A stretch of DNA of 64,000 nt. Origin: Fortiea contorta PCC 7126 (GTDB taxonomy: Bacteria > Cyanobacteriota > Cyanobacteriia > Cyanobacteriales > Nostocaceae). The stretch lies in NCBI RefSeq assembly GCF_000332295.1, contig NZ_KB235930.1, positions 3,251,895 to 3,315,894 of the forward strand. Reading direction: 5' to 3'. Below, in pieces: positions 37,859 through 46,350 of the stretch (its first letter is position 1; each line of letters starts with the position of its first letter). Below the pieces are notes generated by a model, which was not told the origin of the DNA, made no database searches, and saw only the letters and a list, made by a program, of their open reading frames with translations. A program made the position numbers and the translations under genes.

Positions 37859-38653
37859 CTATAATGACACCTCCTCAATACTAGCGAGATTTGGTAATAA
37901 TACTTTCCCCGTTCCCTCTCCAGTGGCTTGTGTTCGTTCGCAGTGAGGAGCAAATTTACACTTTTCACAAGCTTTGTCACCTTCCGGGAGTTGGGGAAAT
38001 GGCTGTTTATTTTGATAACGTTGTAACCAATTTGTCAAGTCGCTTAATAGTTCGTTCAGTTCTTTGGTTACTTGTTGATGCTGGGTAGTATTGTAATTAA
38101 ATTCAATATTTTGTGGTTTACCTGCTGACTGGACAAACCAGTAAGTCATAGATATATTTTCTGGTGAATAAGTACTAGTTTCAGCTAACACATACATATA
38201 AAGGCGTGTTTGCCAATTCTGAGCTAATTTGCGTTTATTTTCTGGTTTGGGGTAAGTTTTCCAGTCGAGAATTTGGGCTTGTTGGTGATCTGCAATCAAT
38301 AAATCATAGATAACGGTGAGTAAATAATCTTGCACTTGTAGAGTGCGGTAGTGTTCGCTTTCGCGGAAAGTTTGACTGTGAGCAGGGGCGACAATTTCCG
38401 GCGCCGCATCAGCAAAAGCCGTCATCCAGCTTTGCAATTGCGGATCAGCTTGCAAAATACTCTGAATGGGTAGACCCATTTCTTGTTGCTGCATTAGCAG
38501 GTGAAAGCGGCTACCTAGAGTTTGCTTTTCCTCATGTTCAGGGTCTGAGGGAGAACTGAGGTTTTCTAGATAAGTGTGTTGAAACTGACGGGGACAACGT
38601 TCTAGGATATTAAGTTGTCCTTGAGAAATACGTAAGATTTGATTTGAGAGCAT
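37859..38653 (-). CDS. PD-(D/E)XK nuclease (AddB/Cas4-like)
   Basis: A 264-residue protein from the ATG at 38653; the longer frame would need a TTG. The nuclease core has a His in GSRFHLLMQQ, an Asp in VIYDLLIAD, the ILDWKTYPKP motif (Asp-x-Lys) and the QTRLYMYV motif, matching RecB-family nucleases. One N-terminal Cys (ERCPRQFQ) and three C-terminal Cys (CEKCKFAPHC) could hold a 4Fe-4S cluster, as in AddB and Cas4. No CRISPR array or cas gene is present, so a DNA-repair role is more likely. The HIP1-based hairpin at 38664-38704 lies just upstream of the start. Confidence 0.85.
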   Translation of the reverse strand: MLSNQILRISQGQLNILERCPRQFQHTYLENLSSPSDPEHEEKQTLGSRFHLLMQQQEMGLPIQSILQADPQLQSWMTAFADAAPEIVAPAHSQTFRESEHYRTLQVQDYLLTVIYDLLIADHQQAQILDWKTYPKPENKRKLAQNWQTRLYMYVLAETSTYSPENISMTYWFVQSAGKPQNIEFNYNTTQHQQVTKELNELLSDLTNWLQRYQNKQPFPQLPEGDKACEKCKFAPHCERTQATGEGTGKVLLPNLASIEEVSL

Positions 38654-38663
38654 GAGTATATTG

Positions 38664-38704
38664 TAAAAGCGATCGCTGTTAGTCAAAATAAGCGATCGCT
38701 TTTA
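38664..38704. terminator. Inverted pair of HIP1 sites
   Basis: TAAAAGCGATCGCT (38664-38677) and AGCGATCGCTTTTA (38691-38704) form a perfect 14-base-pair stem with a 13-base loop. It follows the FkbM gene on the minus strand and ends in TTTTA, so it could terminate that transcript. Its arm also lies 10 bases ahead of the nuclease start codon. Confidence 0.6.
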
Positions 38705-38783
38705 TTTGGAGTCTCAAACTACTCGTGATAATTAAGTTTCTTTGCACCCTGTTCTCTATTCCCTAATTTTGGTTTGTTAAGTG

Positions 38784-39575
38784 TTATGTACAAGTTTTGA
38801 AAACAGTTAACTCTCCAGAGGTAGATATATTAAACGATTTAAAGGAAGAAATTGCGTTGAGAACAATATCTGAAGCTTTACCAAAGAAAGAATCATCATG
38901 AAGCTCTATCACCATATTATCAACACATGAAAGCCAAGACTCATAGTTCTTGGAAAAGACCACAGCCTCAGCACCTTCCACATCCATTTTTAAAATCGAA
39001 ATCCTATTTTGACCTGATTCTTTTAACAGCGTTCCCACATCTGTAGCTCGCATTTCGGGAACTTCGCCTTGGTTACATTCTCTGACTTGAACTGTCCATT
39101 CACGCCCATCTCTGTATGGCGTTTCCAATATTTTCAGATCAGCAGTGTGTGACCAGATACCAGAGCGGATCAATTTAACACGCTCCTTGTAGGGAGCAAG
39201 ATTTTTTTCTAAGAGCGTAAAGTTAGATAAATCAGGCTCAACACAAATGACTTTACATTTAGGGAAACGAGTCAAGAAATAAGCAGATGAGTAACCTACA
39301 TTCGCACCACAATCAATTACTAAATCTACGTCAGATAAGTTATCTAAGCAAGAATACTCTGTTTCAATGAAAATTTGCTCAAAAACGTTTTTATCACTGG
39401 TGTCAGGACGGCACATTAAAGGATATTTAGCATTCTTGGACATCAATGTATAAGGTTGCGTTCCCTTCAAGAGTGAGCAACGAAATTCTTGCATCATGTA
39501 TACACACGTCTGCAACCAGCCAAGAGTTGAGATGAGATTCTTTATTCTAGATATTCTGTGTATATATTTAAACAC
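38784..39575 (-). CDS. FkbM family methyltransferase
   Basis: A 263-residue SAM-dependent methyltransferase. The SAM-binding motif VIDCGANVGYSSAYF is at about 85-100, the acidic loop in VICVEPDLSN follows, and the FkbM signature ISILKMDVEGAEAVVF is at about 190-206. FkbM enzymes methylate hydroxyl groups on sugars or secondary metabolites. The first about 25 residues are basic and aromatic. No biosynthetic cluster is adjacent, so the substrate is open; a surface glycan is a reasonable guess. Confidence 0.88.
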   Translation of the reverse strand: MFKYIHRISRIKNLISTLGWLQTCVYMMQEFRCSLLKGTQPYTLMSKNAKYPLMCRPDTSDKNVFEQIFIETEYSCLDNLSDVDLVIDCGANVGYSSAYFLTRFPKCKVICVEPDLSNFTLLEKNLAPYKERVKLIRSGIWSHTADLKILETPYRDGREWTVQVRECNQGEVPEMRATDVGTLLKESGQNRISILKMDVEGAEAVVFSKNYESWLSCVDNMVIELHDDSFFGKASDIVLNAISSFKSFNISTSGELTVFKTCT

Positions 39576-39785
39576 AAAAAGCCTTTTCCTATCATAATTT
39601 TGTAGCTATATTATACAAATCTTTTTACGTATAAGTACTTGATTTGGCACAGCTACACAGAAGTTTTATATTTCTGTACCGTATTTTAAATAAAAATTTA
39701 ATGTATAAATACTTGTTTTAGTTAAATTCCTTATTTTCAGTAGACCTAGCTAGAGAAGAGAGATTTTTATTTAGGGAAGATCGGG

Positions 39786-39848
39786 AGAAAAGGTAAAAGG
39801 TAAAAGGATGTGTTTCGCATCTTTCCTTTTTCCTTTTACCTTTTTATA
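39786..39848. terminator. Long imperfect hairpin of purine and pyrimidine tracts
   Basis: A purine-rich arm with repeated AAAAGGT units is followed by a pyrimidine-rich arm with TTTCCTTTT units, around GTGTTTCGCATC. It could fold into a stem of more than 20 base pairs. It lies just downstream of the gene ending at 39859 (minus) and may terminate it. Confidence 0.5.
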
Positions 39849-39858
39849 TACCTGATGC

Positions 39859-40062
39859 TTATTTAATGTTAGCCTTTGTGTCCTTCACTGCGGCAAAGAA
39901 AAATATTCCTGTGAGGGGGATACTCAAAGCCAGGATAATTGCTGTGGTTGGGACGCCAAAATCAGGCTGTCCAGAGCTGAGTTCAAAAATTGACCCAACA
40001 GCTGCGATCGCAGTTATACAGGAGCCAGCCAGAAATAAACCGCTTTTTGGAGTAATGTACAC
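39859..40062 (-). CDS. Small two-helix membrane protein
   Basis: A 67-residue protein with two hydrophobic segments (about 9-28 and 38-58) joined by the short loop ELSSGQPDFGVP, and a basic tail. I do not recognise a named family. Its stop is followed by a hairpin and it starts 11 bases after the end of def on the same strand, so it is probably co-transcribed with def. Translation signals are plausible, and the two-helix layout argues against a chance frame. Confidence 0.6.
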   Translation of the reverse strand: MYITPKSGLFLAGSCITAIAAVGSIFELSSGQPDFGVPTTAIILALSIPLTGIFFFAAVKDTKANIK

Positions 40063-40073
40063 TATTAAGCACC

Positions 40074-40637
40074 TTATGCTAATGGTTTCACCGCTTGATA
40101 CGAGAAGCCATTTTTAGATAGCTCTTGGGCCAAAGTCAAGGAGTTATCTACACGGTCTACAAACACCACACCGTTGAGGTGATCCATTTCATGCTGAATA
40201 CAGCGCCCTAACAAGTCGTTCGCTTTGAGTGTCTGGGGACGCCCAGATTCATCTTTATAAGCTACTTCCACGACTTGGGGACGCTTCACATCCAAGTAAA
40301 CACCGGGAATGCTCAAACAACCTTCTTGAGCAACGCAGATGTCACGGCTAACTTGTTTGATTGTGGGATTAATCAGCACCAGTGGCTGATTTGCGGGGTT
40401 ATCTGGTTCTAAATCGATGACAATTAGTTGCTTATGAACTCCTACCTGGGGTGCAGCCAAACCAATACCATCTTTGCTGTACATAGTTTGCAGCATTTCA
40501 CGCACAAGGAGGCGAATTTCATCATCTACCTTCGTAATTCGTTTTGCGGGTTGACGAAGAACGCGATCGCCCAGATAGTGAAGCTCTAATGGTGGATTTT
40601 TTAACTTTATTTTCTCTACAGCAATTTCGGAGGGCAT
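40074..40637 (-). CDS. def: Peptide deformylase
   Basis: Removes the formyl group from the N-terminal Met of new proteins. At 187 residues it has all three motifs: GIGLAAPQVGV, EGCLSIPG (metal Cys) and QHEMDHLNG (HExxH metal site and catalytic Glu). The N-terminal extension of about 15 residues before PLELHYLGDRVLRQPA is usual in cyanobacterial enzymes. The small membrane protein gene follows 11 bases behind. Confidence 0.96.
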   Translation of the reverse strand: MPSEIAVEKIKLKNPPLELHYLGDRVLRQPAKRITKVDDEIRLLVREMLQTMYSKDGIGLAAPQVGVHKQLIVIDLEPDNPANQPLVLINPTIKQVSRDICVAQEGCLSIPGVYLDVKRPQVVEVAYKDESGRPQTLKANDLLGRCIQHEMDHLNGVVFVDRVDNSLTLAQELSKNGFSYQAVKPLA

Positions 40638-41195
40638 GATTCTCTGTGGCTAGTTGGTGAATATTCCTAGTATCCTCATTCTATCAATCTGTGAAAAACG
40701 CCTCTAATACTAATGCCACAAGTGGCGAAAAAAAAGAGGCGATCGCACGCACTAATAATTGTGTGGCTATAGCGATCGCCTCGCAACAAAATTACACGCC
40801 AGAGGCAACACTGACACAACAAAATTCGGGTTTGGTGAGTTGGTTGGGTTTGTCCCAGAACACTAGCGATCGCTTTTTTAGTTTATGACAAAATTTATAC
40901 TAGTACTAGTATAGTTGACAGTATAGTATTTATACAACCAAGTAGTCAATAAATTTATACACAATGATTAACATTGGATCCCCCCAACCCCCTTTCCAAG
41001 CAGGGCAAAAGCCCCTCAAAGTCCTCCTTTTTAAGGAGGATAATGATGGATCTATAATGATTTCAGTTTGGTAGAGAGATGTGTGTACACCGTAGCCTTG
41101 TTAAGGGGGGTTAGGGGGGACTCGGATTCTATGCAGCCTCGTAAAAAATTGGTATAAGTCTAATTTAAGCTGTGAAAACAGTCCCTAGTCTTAGT
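40638..41195. other. Repeat-rich gene-free region
   Basis: Several HIP1 palindromes at 40740-40880, then the CT- and AG-rich stretches described next, and an end AATTGGTATAA at 41147-41157 that matches the MITE-like elements. A 65-codon plus frame at 40691-40888 starts with GTG, is studded with HIP1 and is probably not a gene. Confidence 0.5.
40955..41157. repeat. Possible MITE-like element, degenerate left end
   Basis: The right end AATTGGTATAA (41147-41157) is identical to that of the element at 28912-29039. The left end (TTATACACAAT at 40955) matches only partly. Inside are CCCCCCAACCCCC and GGGGGGTTAGGGGGG, which could pair. At about 200 bases it is longer than its relatives, so it may be a composite. 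Confidence 0.4.
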
Positions 41196-41426
41196 TTCTT
41201 GATTTCGGGTAGTCGTTTGTTGAATTCGGGTAGTCGTTTGTTGAATTCGGGTAGTCGTTTGTTGAATTCGGGTAGTCGTTTGTTGAATTCGGGGGGTCGT
41301 TTGTTGAATTCGGGGGGTCGTTTGTTGAATTCGGGTAGTCGTTTGTTGAATTCGGGTAGGCGTTTCTTGATTTCGGGGGGTCGTTTGTTGAATTCGGGTA
41401 GGCGTTTCTTGATTTCGGGTGGTTGT
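41196..41426. repeat. Eleven-unit 21-base tandem repeat
   Basis: Eleven units of 21 bases, consensus TTGTTGAATTCGGGTAGTCG plus one T. Variants replace GGTAGT with GGGGGT or GGTAGG, and TTGAATTC with TTGATTTC. Because 21 is a multiple of three and no stop occurs, it is open in both directions, giving heptapeptide repeats (LLNSGSR on plus, about YPNSTND on minus). There are no spacers, so it is not CRISPR. It touches the 3' end of the MBL-fold gene. Confidence 0.85.
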
Positions 41427-41429
41427 TCC

Positions 41430-42116
41430 TCACAGTGGGGGTTGCATTTGTAGCAGAGTCTGCAAATCTAGTGAAGCTAGGCGCTGATATGCTTGGTCTA
41501 TGAGACGTTGACCACGGAGAAAACCTGTGTTGGCGCCAGGACAAATGTAGCGGAGTGTTTCTGGTGTAAAGCGCTCTAAGATCAACTGGAGGCTTTTGAT
41601 TTGTCTTGGCCAGTGAAAGGTTTTGGCTGTGCGTAATGGTACTGGTTCACCTTGCAAGTTAGGTAGCAAATGACGCCCGGAAAACAAGACGCCGCCAAGT
41701 TGACTATAACAAAGGCAAGATGAACCGGGAGAATGTCCTGGCGTCCAAATTATTTGTGTAGTGGAATTAAGAGTAATTTCTTGAGTGAAGGTTGTGACGG
41801 TTAAATTGGGTAATAAATAAGCTTCTTGTTCTTGAATCAGCACCTCACAGCCCAAAGCTGACTGAATTTCGGCTGTTTTGCCAATAGCACCACGATGGGT
41901 GAGAAATAACCAGCGGACACCACCATGGGACTGTAAAAAATCTAGATTTGTTTGCTCTAGAGCCGGACAATCGATGAGGATATTGCCTTCATTTCCTACA
42001 ATAAAGTAAGATGTACCTCCTAGCGTGTCCCGATTTGGTGGAAAAGCAAAAATGCTGTCGAGTACAGCTCGTGGTGGTTTAACTGTGAGACTTGGTTGTT
42101 GAGGTAAGGGACACAT
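41430..42116 (-). CDS. Metallo-beta-lactamase-fold protein with eroded metal site
   Basis: A 228-residue protein whose overall pattern is MBL-fold: ILIDCPA, LFLTH, the IIWTPGHSPGSSC segment and the LFSGRHLLP strand. The metal-binding HxHxDH is reduced to THRGAIGK, keeping only the first His, and the Asp of SGD is Arg (SGRHL). The GHSPG His remains. It is therefore unlikely to bind two metals and may have lost hydrolase activity or gained another role. The coding end lies 3 bases from the 21-base tandem repeat. Confidence 0.75.
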   Translation of the reverse strand: MCPLPQQPSLTVKPPRAVLDSIFAFPPNRDTLGGTSYFIVGNEGNILIDCPALEQTNLDFLQSHGGVRWLFLTHRGAIGKTAEIQSALGCEVLIQEQEAYLLPNLTVTTFTQEITLNSTTQIIWTPGHSPGSSCLCYSQLGGVLFSGRHLLPNLQGEPVPLRTAKTFHWPRQIKSLQLILERFTPETLRYICPGANTGFLRGQRLIDQAYQRLASLDLQTLLQMQPPL

Positions 42117-42282
42117 GACAAAAAACGAGCTGGAGAAGTTGTAGAAAATCTGGTGAAAAAGTTTAACTTGAGAAAACTTTTAGCCGTGGTTGAAAAAATA
42201 AAACTTTACAGTCTAGCTTGTAGTAACTGCTGTGGTGCTGACACTATGAGCGGGGCGTTTTTGCAAAATTACTGAAGCTCAC

Positions 42283-43800
42283 ATGACATTTTGGTTGCTC
42301 CTCGTACTGGGATTGGTTACTTATTTTATGGTGCAGCGCATCGTCGCTCATAGCACCCGTACACCATTTTGGGTGTTATGGCTGGTGTTAATGATGCCAG
42401 CATTGGTATGGACGGTGTGGATAGCGATATATGGAGAAACACAACCGCCGCCACGAGCATTGGTACTATTAATGTTATGGTTGATAGTCATCTGCCCACC
42501 TTTATTCTGGTTGTTGTTTCGGTTGGGTCGTCACTCACCTAGAGAGTATCCGACTGAACTACCAGCCTCAGAACCACTATCGGCTGTTCATCCTATCGCA
42601 GAACCAGTACCAGTGCACCCCATTGAGCCAACAGAAGAAACCCAGCTGCGAAATTGTTTTCCCTGGTCTGTATATTACATTCAAAATATTGAGTATCGAC
42701 CCCAGGCTGTAATCTGCAGGGGACAGTTAAGAACTACTCCGAATAAGGCTTATCAACAAATTAAGGCTAATATTGAAGCACAATTTGGCGATCGCTTTTT
42801 GTTAATCTTTCAAGAGGGTAACAATAATAAGCCCTTTTTTGTGCTAGTTCCTAATACTCAAGCCGCGAAACAAGCAAATACCAGCAAGCCGGAAAATATC
42901 ACTCGACCGGGGTTAGCACTGTTATTATTAGCAGCTACTCTGGTGACTACGACTTTGGTAGGGGCACAAAATGCTGTATCTACTCTGCCACCGATTTGGA
43001 AATTTACTTTACTAGCGCAAAGTATTTTAGCTAATCCCTCTGTGTTGCTGACAGGATTACCCTACGCTTTAGGGTTAATGACGATTTTGGGTATCCATGA
43101 ACTGGGTCACTATTTGACAGCTAGGTTCTACAAAATTCGTTCGACTTTGCCTTACTTTATTCCTATGCCGATTTTCTTGGGAACCTTTGGTGCATTTATT
43201 CAAATGCGTAGTCCTATTCCCAATCGCAAGGCTTTATTTGATGTGAGTATTATGGGTCCCATTGCTGGGTTTATCGTGACTTTACCGATTATAATTTGGG
43301 GCTTGGCTCATTCTGACGTGGTGCCTTTAACTGAAAAAACAGGCTTCTTAAATCCTGATGCTCTTAATCCTAAATATTCGATTTTATTAGCGTTGCTCTC
43401 GAAAATAGCCCTGGGAAGTGCATTAACATCAACATCAGCGATTGATTTGCATCCAGTAGCCATAGCAGGATTTATCGGGTTAATCGTTACAGCATTAAAT
43501 TTAATGCCTGTAGGACAACTTGACGGTGGTCACATTATCCATGCAATGTTTGGACAACGAACTGCAGTTGCGGTTGGTCAAATTGCGCGCTTGTTGTTGC
43601 TGCTACTTTCTTTGATTCAGGCAGAATTTTTCTTGTGGGCAATGATTTTATTATTTATTCCCTTAATTGATGAACCTGCACTGAATGATGTCACAGAATT
43701 GGATAACAATCGAGATGTGTTAGGTTTGTTGACAATGGCTTTATTGTTAGTAATTGTACTACCGCTACCGCAAGCGATCGCTAATTTGTTGCAGATATAA
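42283..43800 (+). CDS. Site-2 protease family metalloprotease (EGY-like)
   Basis: A 505-residue multi-spanning M50 intramembrane protease. The zinc site HELGH (His272-His276) is in GIHELGHYLTARFY, and the third ligand Asp414 is in NLMPVGQLDGGH. Two N-terminal membrane segments, a Pro/Glu-rich soluble region (about 85-200) and further helices follow. The long N-terminal region and the motif order resemble cyanobacterial relatives of plant EGY proteins, which act in plastid membranes. Related S2P enzymes cleave anti-sigma factors or membrane proteins. A bidirectional hairpin follows. Confidence 0.9.
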   Translation: MTFWLLLVLGLVTYFMVQRIVAHSTRTPFWVLWLVLMMPALVWTVWIAIYGETQPPPRALVLLMLWLIVICPPLFWLLFRLGRHSPREYPTELPASEPLSAVHPIAEPVPVHPIEPTEETQLRNCFPWSVYYIQNIEYRPQAVICRGQLRTTPNKAYQQIKANIEAQFGDRFLLIFQEGNNNKPFFVLVPNTQAAKQANTSKPENITRPGLALLLLAATLVTTTLVGAQNAVSTLPPIWKFTLLAQSILANPSVLLTGLPYALGLMTILGIHELGHYLTARFYKIRSTLPYFIPMPIFLGTFGAFIQMRSPIPNRKALFDVSIMGPIAGFIVTLPIIIWGLAHSDVVPLTEKTGFLNPDALNPKYSILLALLSKIALGSALTSTSAIDLHPVAIAGFIGLIVTALNLMPVGQLDGGHIIHAMFGQRTAVAVGQIARLLLLLLSLIQAEFFLWAMILLFIPLIDEPALNDVTELDNNRDVLGLLTMALLLVIVLPLPQAIANLLQI

Positions 43801-43820
43801 ATTTTTTGACAATAATTAAC

Positions 43821-43843
43821 CAGCCCTCTGTTTAGGAGGGCTG
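43821..43843. terminator. Hairpin CAGCCCTC/GAGGGCTG
   Basis: A perfect 8-base-pair stem with a 7-base loop, 20 bases beyond the M50 protease stop and before the convergent CpcS-type gene. It probably serves as a shared terminator, although a T-tract is weak on the plus strand. Confidence 0.6.
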
Positions 43844-43893
43844 AACAGCCTGATAGGTAAATGTGTTTGTCGTGACGACTTTAGTCCTCTATA

Positions 43894-44457
43894 CTAACTG
43901 GACGCGGAATTAGCAGTCTGGGCGGTTGTGGCTGCGGGACTACCACCCATGCGAATTTCTGTACTGAAGGATGCCATACTCAAACCATCAGCTTGTTTGA
44001 GTACACTTACCCGCATTCGCAAATTAGGGCTAGCAAACCACAAACGTTCTTCAGACCACATGGTTTCATCTTCTGTGGTTAAGGTCAGGGCTTCATCTTG
44101 ACCTAGCTTGTAGTGTCCAATGATTAAAGTTTTTTTGCTGTTTCCCGTTTCCTGTAGTAACTTGCCTACATCTGGATGATCTGCATCTGGGACGGAAACT
44201 AAGACAGTCGAGCCACTGTGTTTTGTTGCGTCCCATTCCATTGTACCGTTCCAGGTAACTCTGGCAGCACAGGAGGCGTCACTAGGAGAAATTTGATGTT
44301 GTTGACAAAGTTTGACGACTTGTGGATCATCTGTTGCTAAGGTTTCAATGATGATATCTGATTTGCCATCTTTTGATTGCTTAAAAGTTGGATGGTGACT
44401 AGTGCGATGGGAAAACCATTTACCAGCACTCAATTGAAAAAATTCTTCAATATTCAT
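43894..44457 (-). CDS. cpcS: CpcS/CpeS-type phycobiliprotein lyase
   Basis: A 187-residue protein from the ATG at 44457; the longer frame adds seven residues that do not fit. CpcS/CpeS lyases attach phycocyanobilin to the beta-84-type Cys of phycobiliproteins. The family pattern is clear: [25 protein letters not shown], a central LIIGHYKLG, and [20 protein letters not shown]. The fold is a lipocalin-like beta barrel. An Ala/Thr/Ser-rich tail follows. It lies on the same strand as the NblB-like HEAT protein, 251 bases downstream of it. The gene letter is tentative, since paralogues share the fold. Confidence 0.9.
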   Translation of the reverse strand: MNIEEFFQLSAGKWFSHRTSHHPTFKQSKDGKSDIIIETLATDDPQVVKLCQQHQISPSDASCAARVTWNGTMEWDATKHSGSTVLVSVPDADHPDVGKLLQETGNSKKTLIIGHYKLGQDEALTLTTEDETMWSEERLWFASPNLRMRVSVLKQADGLSMASFSTEIRMGGSPAATTAQTANSASS

Positions 44458-44630
44458 GAATAAAACTACCTGCATCAAAATACGGAAGATTCCACTTATT
44501 ATTACAAGCTAGCAGAAGGTGTTAATCTTCAGCTTGACTAAATTTGACACAAGAAAAAATTGATCCGAACAATCATGAAAGGGAACAGGGAACGGGGAAA
44601 TCTACACAACCCACAAAGGATAGAATTTCC

Positions 44631-44724
44631 ACCCTTCATCCTTCACCCTTCACCCTTCATACTTCACCCTAGCCTGCGGCAAGCCGCCTTACAGGCGTCT
44701 ACATACTTCACCCTTCACCCTTCC
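44631..44724. repeat. Heptamer repeats around a GC-rich insert
   Basis: CCTTCAC- and CCTTCAT-type heptamers at 44631-44667 and 44703-44724 flank a GC-rich repeat (GCCTGCGGCAAGCCGCC). The last units extend into the 3' end of the HEAT-repeat gene at 44708. Confidence 0.6.
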
Positions 44725-45382
44725 TAAGTCTGTCAAGAGAAATGCTTGCTGCTTGAGCAACATTGGGATGGCTATCTTTTTCCAAAAATGTCAAAGCTGA
44801 GACACTTTTGGGTGTGGGGAGATTTCCCAGTGCTTCTGCTAGACGTTGGCGCACTAACCAATCATCAGATTGAGCGAAGCGCAAAATCAAATCCACAGAC
44901 TCAATGTCTTTAATTTCTCCCAGAGCTGCGATCGCTGCTTGGTGTAGTATGGTTTCGTCGCTATCTAATGCTTGAATCAATACAGCACGGGCGCGGGAGT
45001 CTTTAATATTACCTAAAGATACTGCGACGCTAAAGCGTACTAACCAATCAGTATCTTCATAAAACGCCCGTGACAAAACTTCCAAAGCTCTCGCATCACC
45101 TAAATATCCTAAAGCACCAGCAGCATCAGCGCGTATACCATAATCTGGGTCTGTTTCCAGAATTTTCACCAAAATTGGATAACATTCTGGTGTTGGTTTA
45201 ACTCCCAAGGCAAATATAGCCATTGAACGCAACTGTAGAGAATCGTCGTCCAAAACCTTTTTAATTAAAGGTACTGCATCTTCTGGGGCAACATCACGCA
45301 GATTAGCTAAGGCTACCATGCGATCGCGTAGATTTGGACTTTCTAACTGAGCAGAGATTTCCTCTAAACTAAGAGCAGCCAT
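44708..45382 (-). CDS. HEAT-repeat protein, NblB/CpcE-like
   Basis: A 224-residue all-helical protein built from about six HEAT repeats (for example SLQLRSMAIFALGVKPTPECYPILVKIL and DWLVRFSVAVSLGNIKD). Size and repeat arrangement match the NblB-type phycobilisome degradation proteins and the related CpcE/F lyase subunits. NblB acts in bilin detachment during nutrient stress. Being next to a CpcS-type lyase gene supports a role in bilin attachment or removal. The exact subfamily cannot be fixed without alignment. Confidence 0.75.
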   Translation of the reverse strand: MAALSLEEISAQLESPNLRDRMVALANLRDVAPEDAVPLIKKVLDDDSLQLRSMAIFALGVKPTPECYPILVKILETDPDYGIRADAAGALGYLGDARALEVLSRAFYEDTDWLVRFSVAVSLGNIKDSRARAVLIQALDSDETILHQAAIAALGEIKDIESVDLILRFAQSDDWLVRQRLAEALGNLPTPKSVSALTFLEKDSHPNVAQAASISLDRLRKGEG

Positions 45383-45703
45383 TTAGTTTCATACACTTTC
45401 TTTACTTATCTTTACTTTACAGAATTCTTTGTCACAAAGCCCACCACTGGACTGACACAGCTAAATTTTTGCATTGCGATCGCTCTCCCCACCTCCCCAC
45501 CTCCCCACCTCCCCACACTCCCCACACTCCCCACACTCCCCATCTCCCTTGAACCGCAAGGTATTCGCTGAGATTATGTATTGAATTTAGCAGTTAAAAT
45601 TAACACTTAGCTGTGCCTATGGTATGAAGAGAAGGCTTGGGTAACGAACGTAGGTTAAAGGTACGACTGTCAAGTACAGCCTCAAACCTTTAGGAGAATC
45701 ACG
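45383..45703. other. Intergenic region with an octamer repeat
   Basis: Between divergent genes. Apart from the CTCCCCAC repeat and a GTAGGTTAAAGGTACG stretch near 45650, nothing codes. AGGAGAA at 45691-45697 is the ribosome site of the DUF892 gene. Confidence 0.5.
45485..45543. repeat. CTCCCCAC tandem repeat that shifts to 9-base units
   Basis: Three copies of CTCCCCAC are followed by three of CTCCCCACA and a final CTCCCCAT. The unit length changes from 8 to 9 within the array. It lies in the promoter region between the HEAT gene and the DUF892 gene. Confidence 0.75.
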
Positions 45704-46255
45704 ATGGTTCAAGTTAGTGAACGTCCAGGTACAGCAAAAATCTCCAATTTGCAAGACAAGTTTGTCTACGAAATTGGTGTGATGTACGATGCGGAAAATC
45801 GCTTCTTGGAAGCACAGCAAATGATGTGCCAATGTTGTCAACACAGCCAGTTGAAATCCTTGATGGAAAACCACATTCGAGAAACCGAGCAACAAATTAG
45901 GAACCTGGAACAAGTGTTCAACGCTTTGGGACAGCAACCCAGACGAATTAATTGTGATGCTGCATCTGGCTTGATTAGCGACGGCCAGAGGTTTATGCTT
46001 TTAGCTGCAGATAATCCCAAAATTTTAGAGTTGGGGCTAGCAGCAGGACAAGCAAAAGTAGAACAATTGGAAATTTCCTGCTATCGCGGCTTGATTAAGG
46101 GCGCCGAACAGATGGGACAAAATCAGGTTGTGCAATTGTTACAGCAAAACTTACAACAAGAGGAACAAACGGCGCAAAAGATTGAACAATGTATGCCACA
46201 ATTACTTCAAGAAGCCAAGTCATCTAGTGGTACTGGTAGTAGTAAATCTCGCTAA
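45704..46255 (+). CDS. DUF892 ferritin-like protein
   Basis: A 183-residue helical protein of the DUF892 (YciE/YciF-like) group within the ferritin superfamily. The patterns LQDKFVYEIGVMYDAENRFLEA, HIRETEQQIRNLEQVFNALG and a C-terminal LLQQNLQQEEQTAQKIEQ match the family's four-helix bundle. A Ser/Gly-rich tail ends the chain. It may act in stress or in metal handling; no activity is established for the family. AGGAGAATCACG precedes the ATG. Confidence 0.85.
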   Translation: MVQVSERPGTAKISNLQDKFVYEIGVMYDAENRFLEAQQMMCQCCQHSQLKSLMENHIRETEQQIRNLEQVFNALGQQPRRINCDAASGLISDGQRFMLLAADNPKILELGLAAGQAKVEQLEISCYRGLIKGAEQMGQNQVVQLLQQNLQQEEQTAQKIEQCMPQLLQEAKSSSGTGSSKSR

Positions 46256-46350
46256 TCTATGAGTATTTTGTCAACTTGGTTCTAAGTCAATTTAACTAGG
46301 AAGCCACAGTTATTCATCTGTGGTTTTTCTATTGGCAGTGTTGCATAATT

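Noticed and set aside
37859-38653. Cas4 of a CRISPR system
   Set aside because: No array and no other cas genes are present; the motifs fit the general RecB nuclease family.
40691-40888. 65-codon plus frame
   Set aside because: GTG start, composition dominated by HIP1 sites and no recognisable protein features.
41196-41426. CRISPR array
   Set aside because: The units are directly contiguous with no spacers, and no cas genes are near.
41172-41453. Plus-strand frame of heptapeptide repeats, thought of as a repeat-peptide gene or a PatS-like signal
   Set aside because: It starts with GTG without a clear ribosome site, is entirely made by the 21-base repeat, and does not contain the PatS pentapeptide RGSGR. 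The minus-strand frame over the same repeat is equally open, so neither is supported as a gene.
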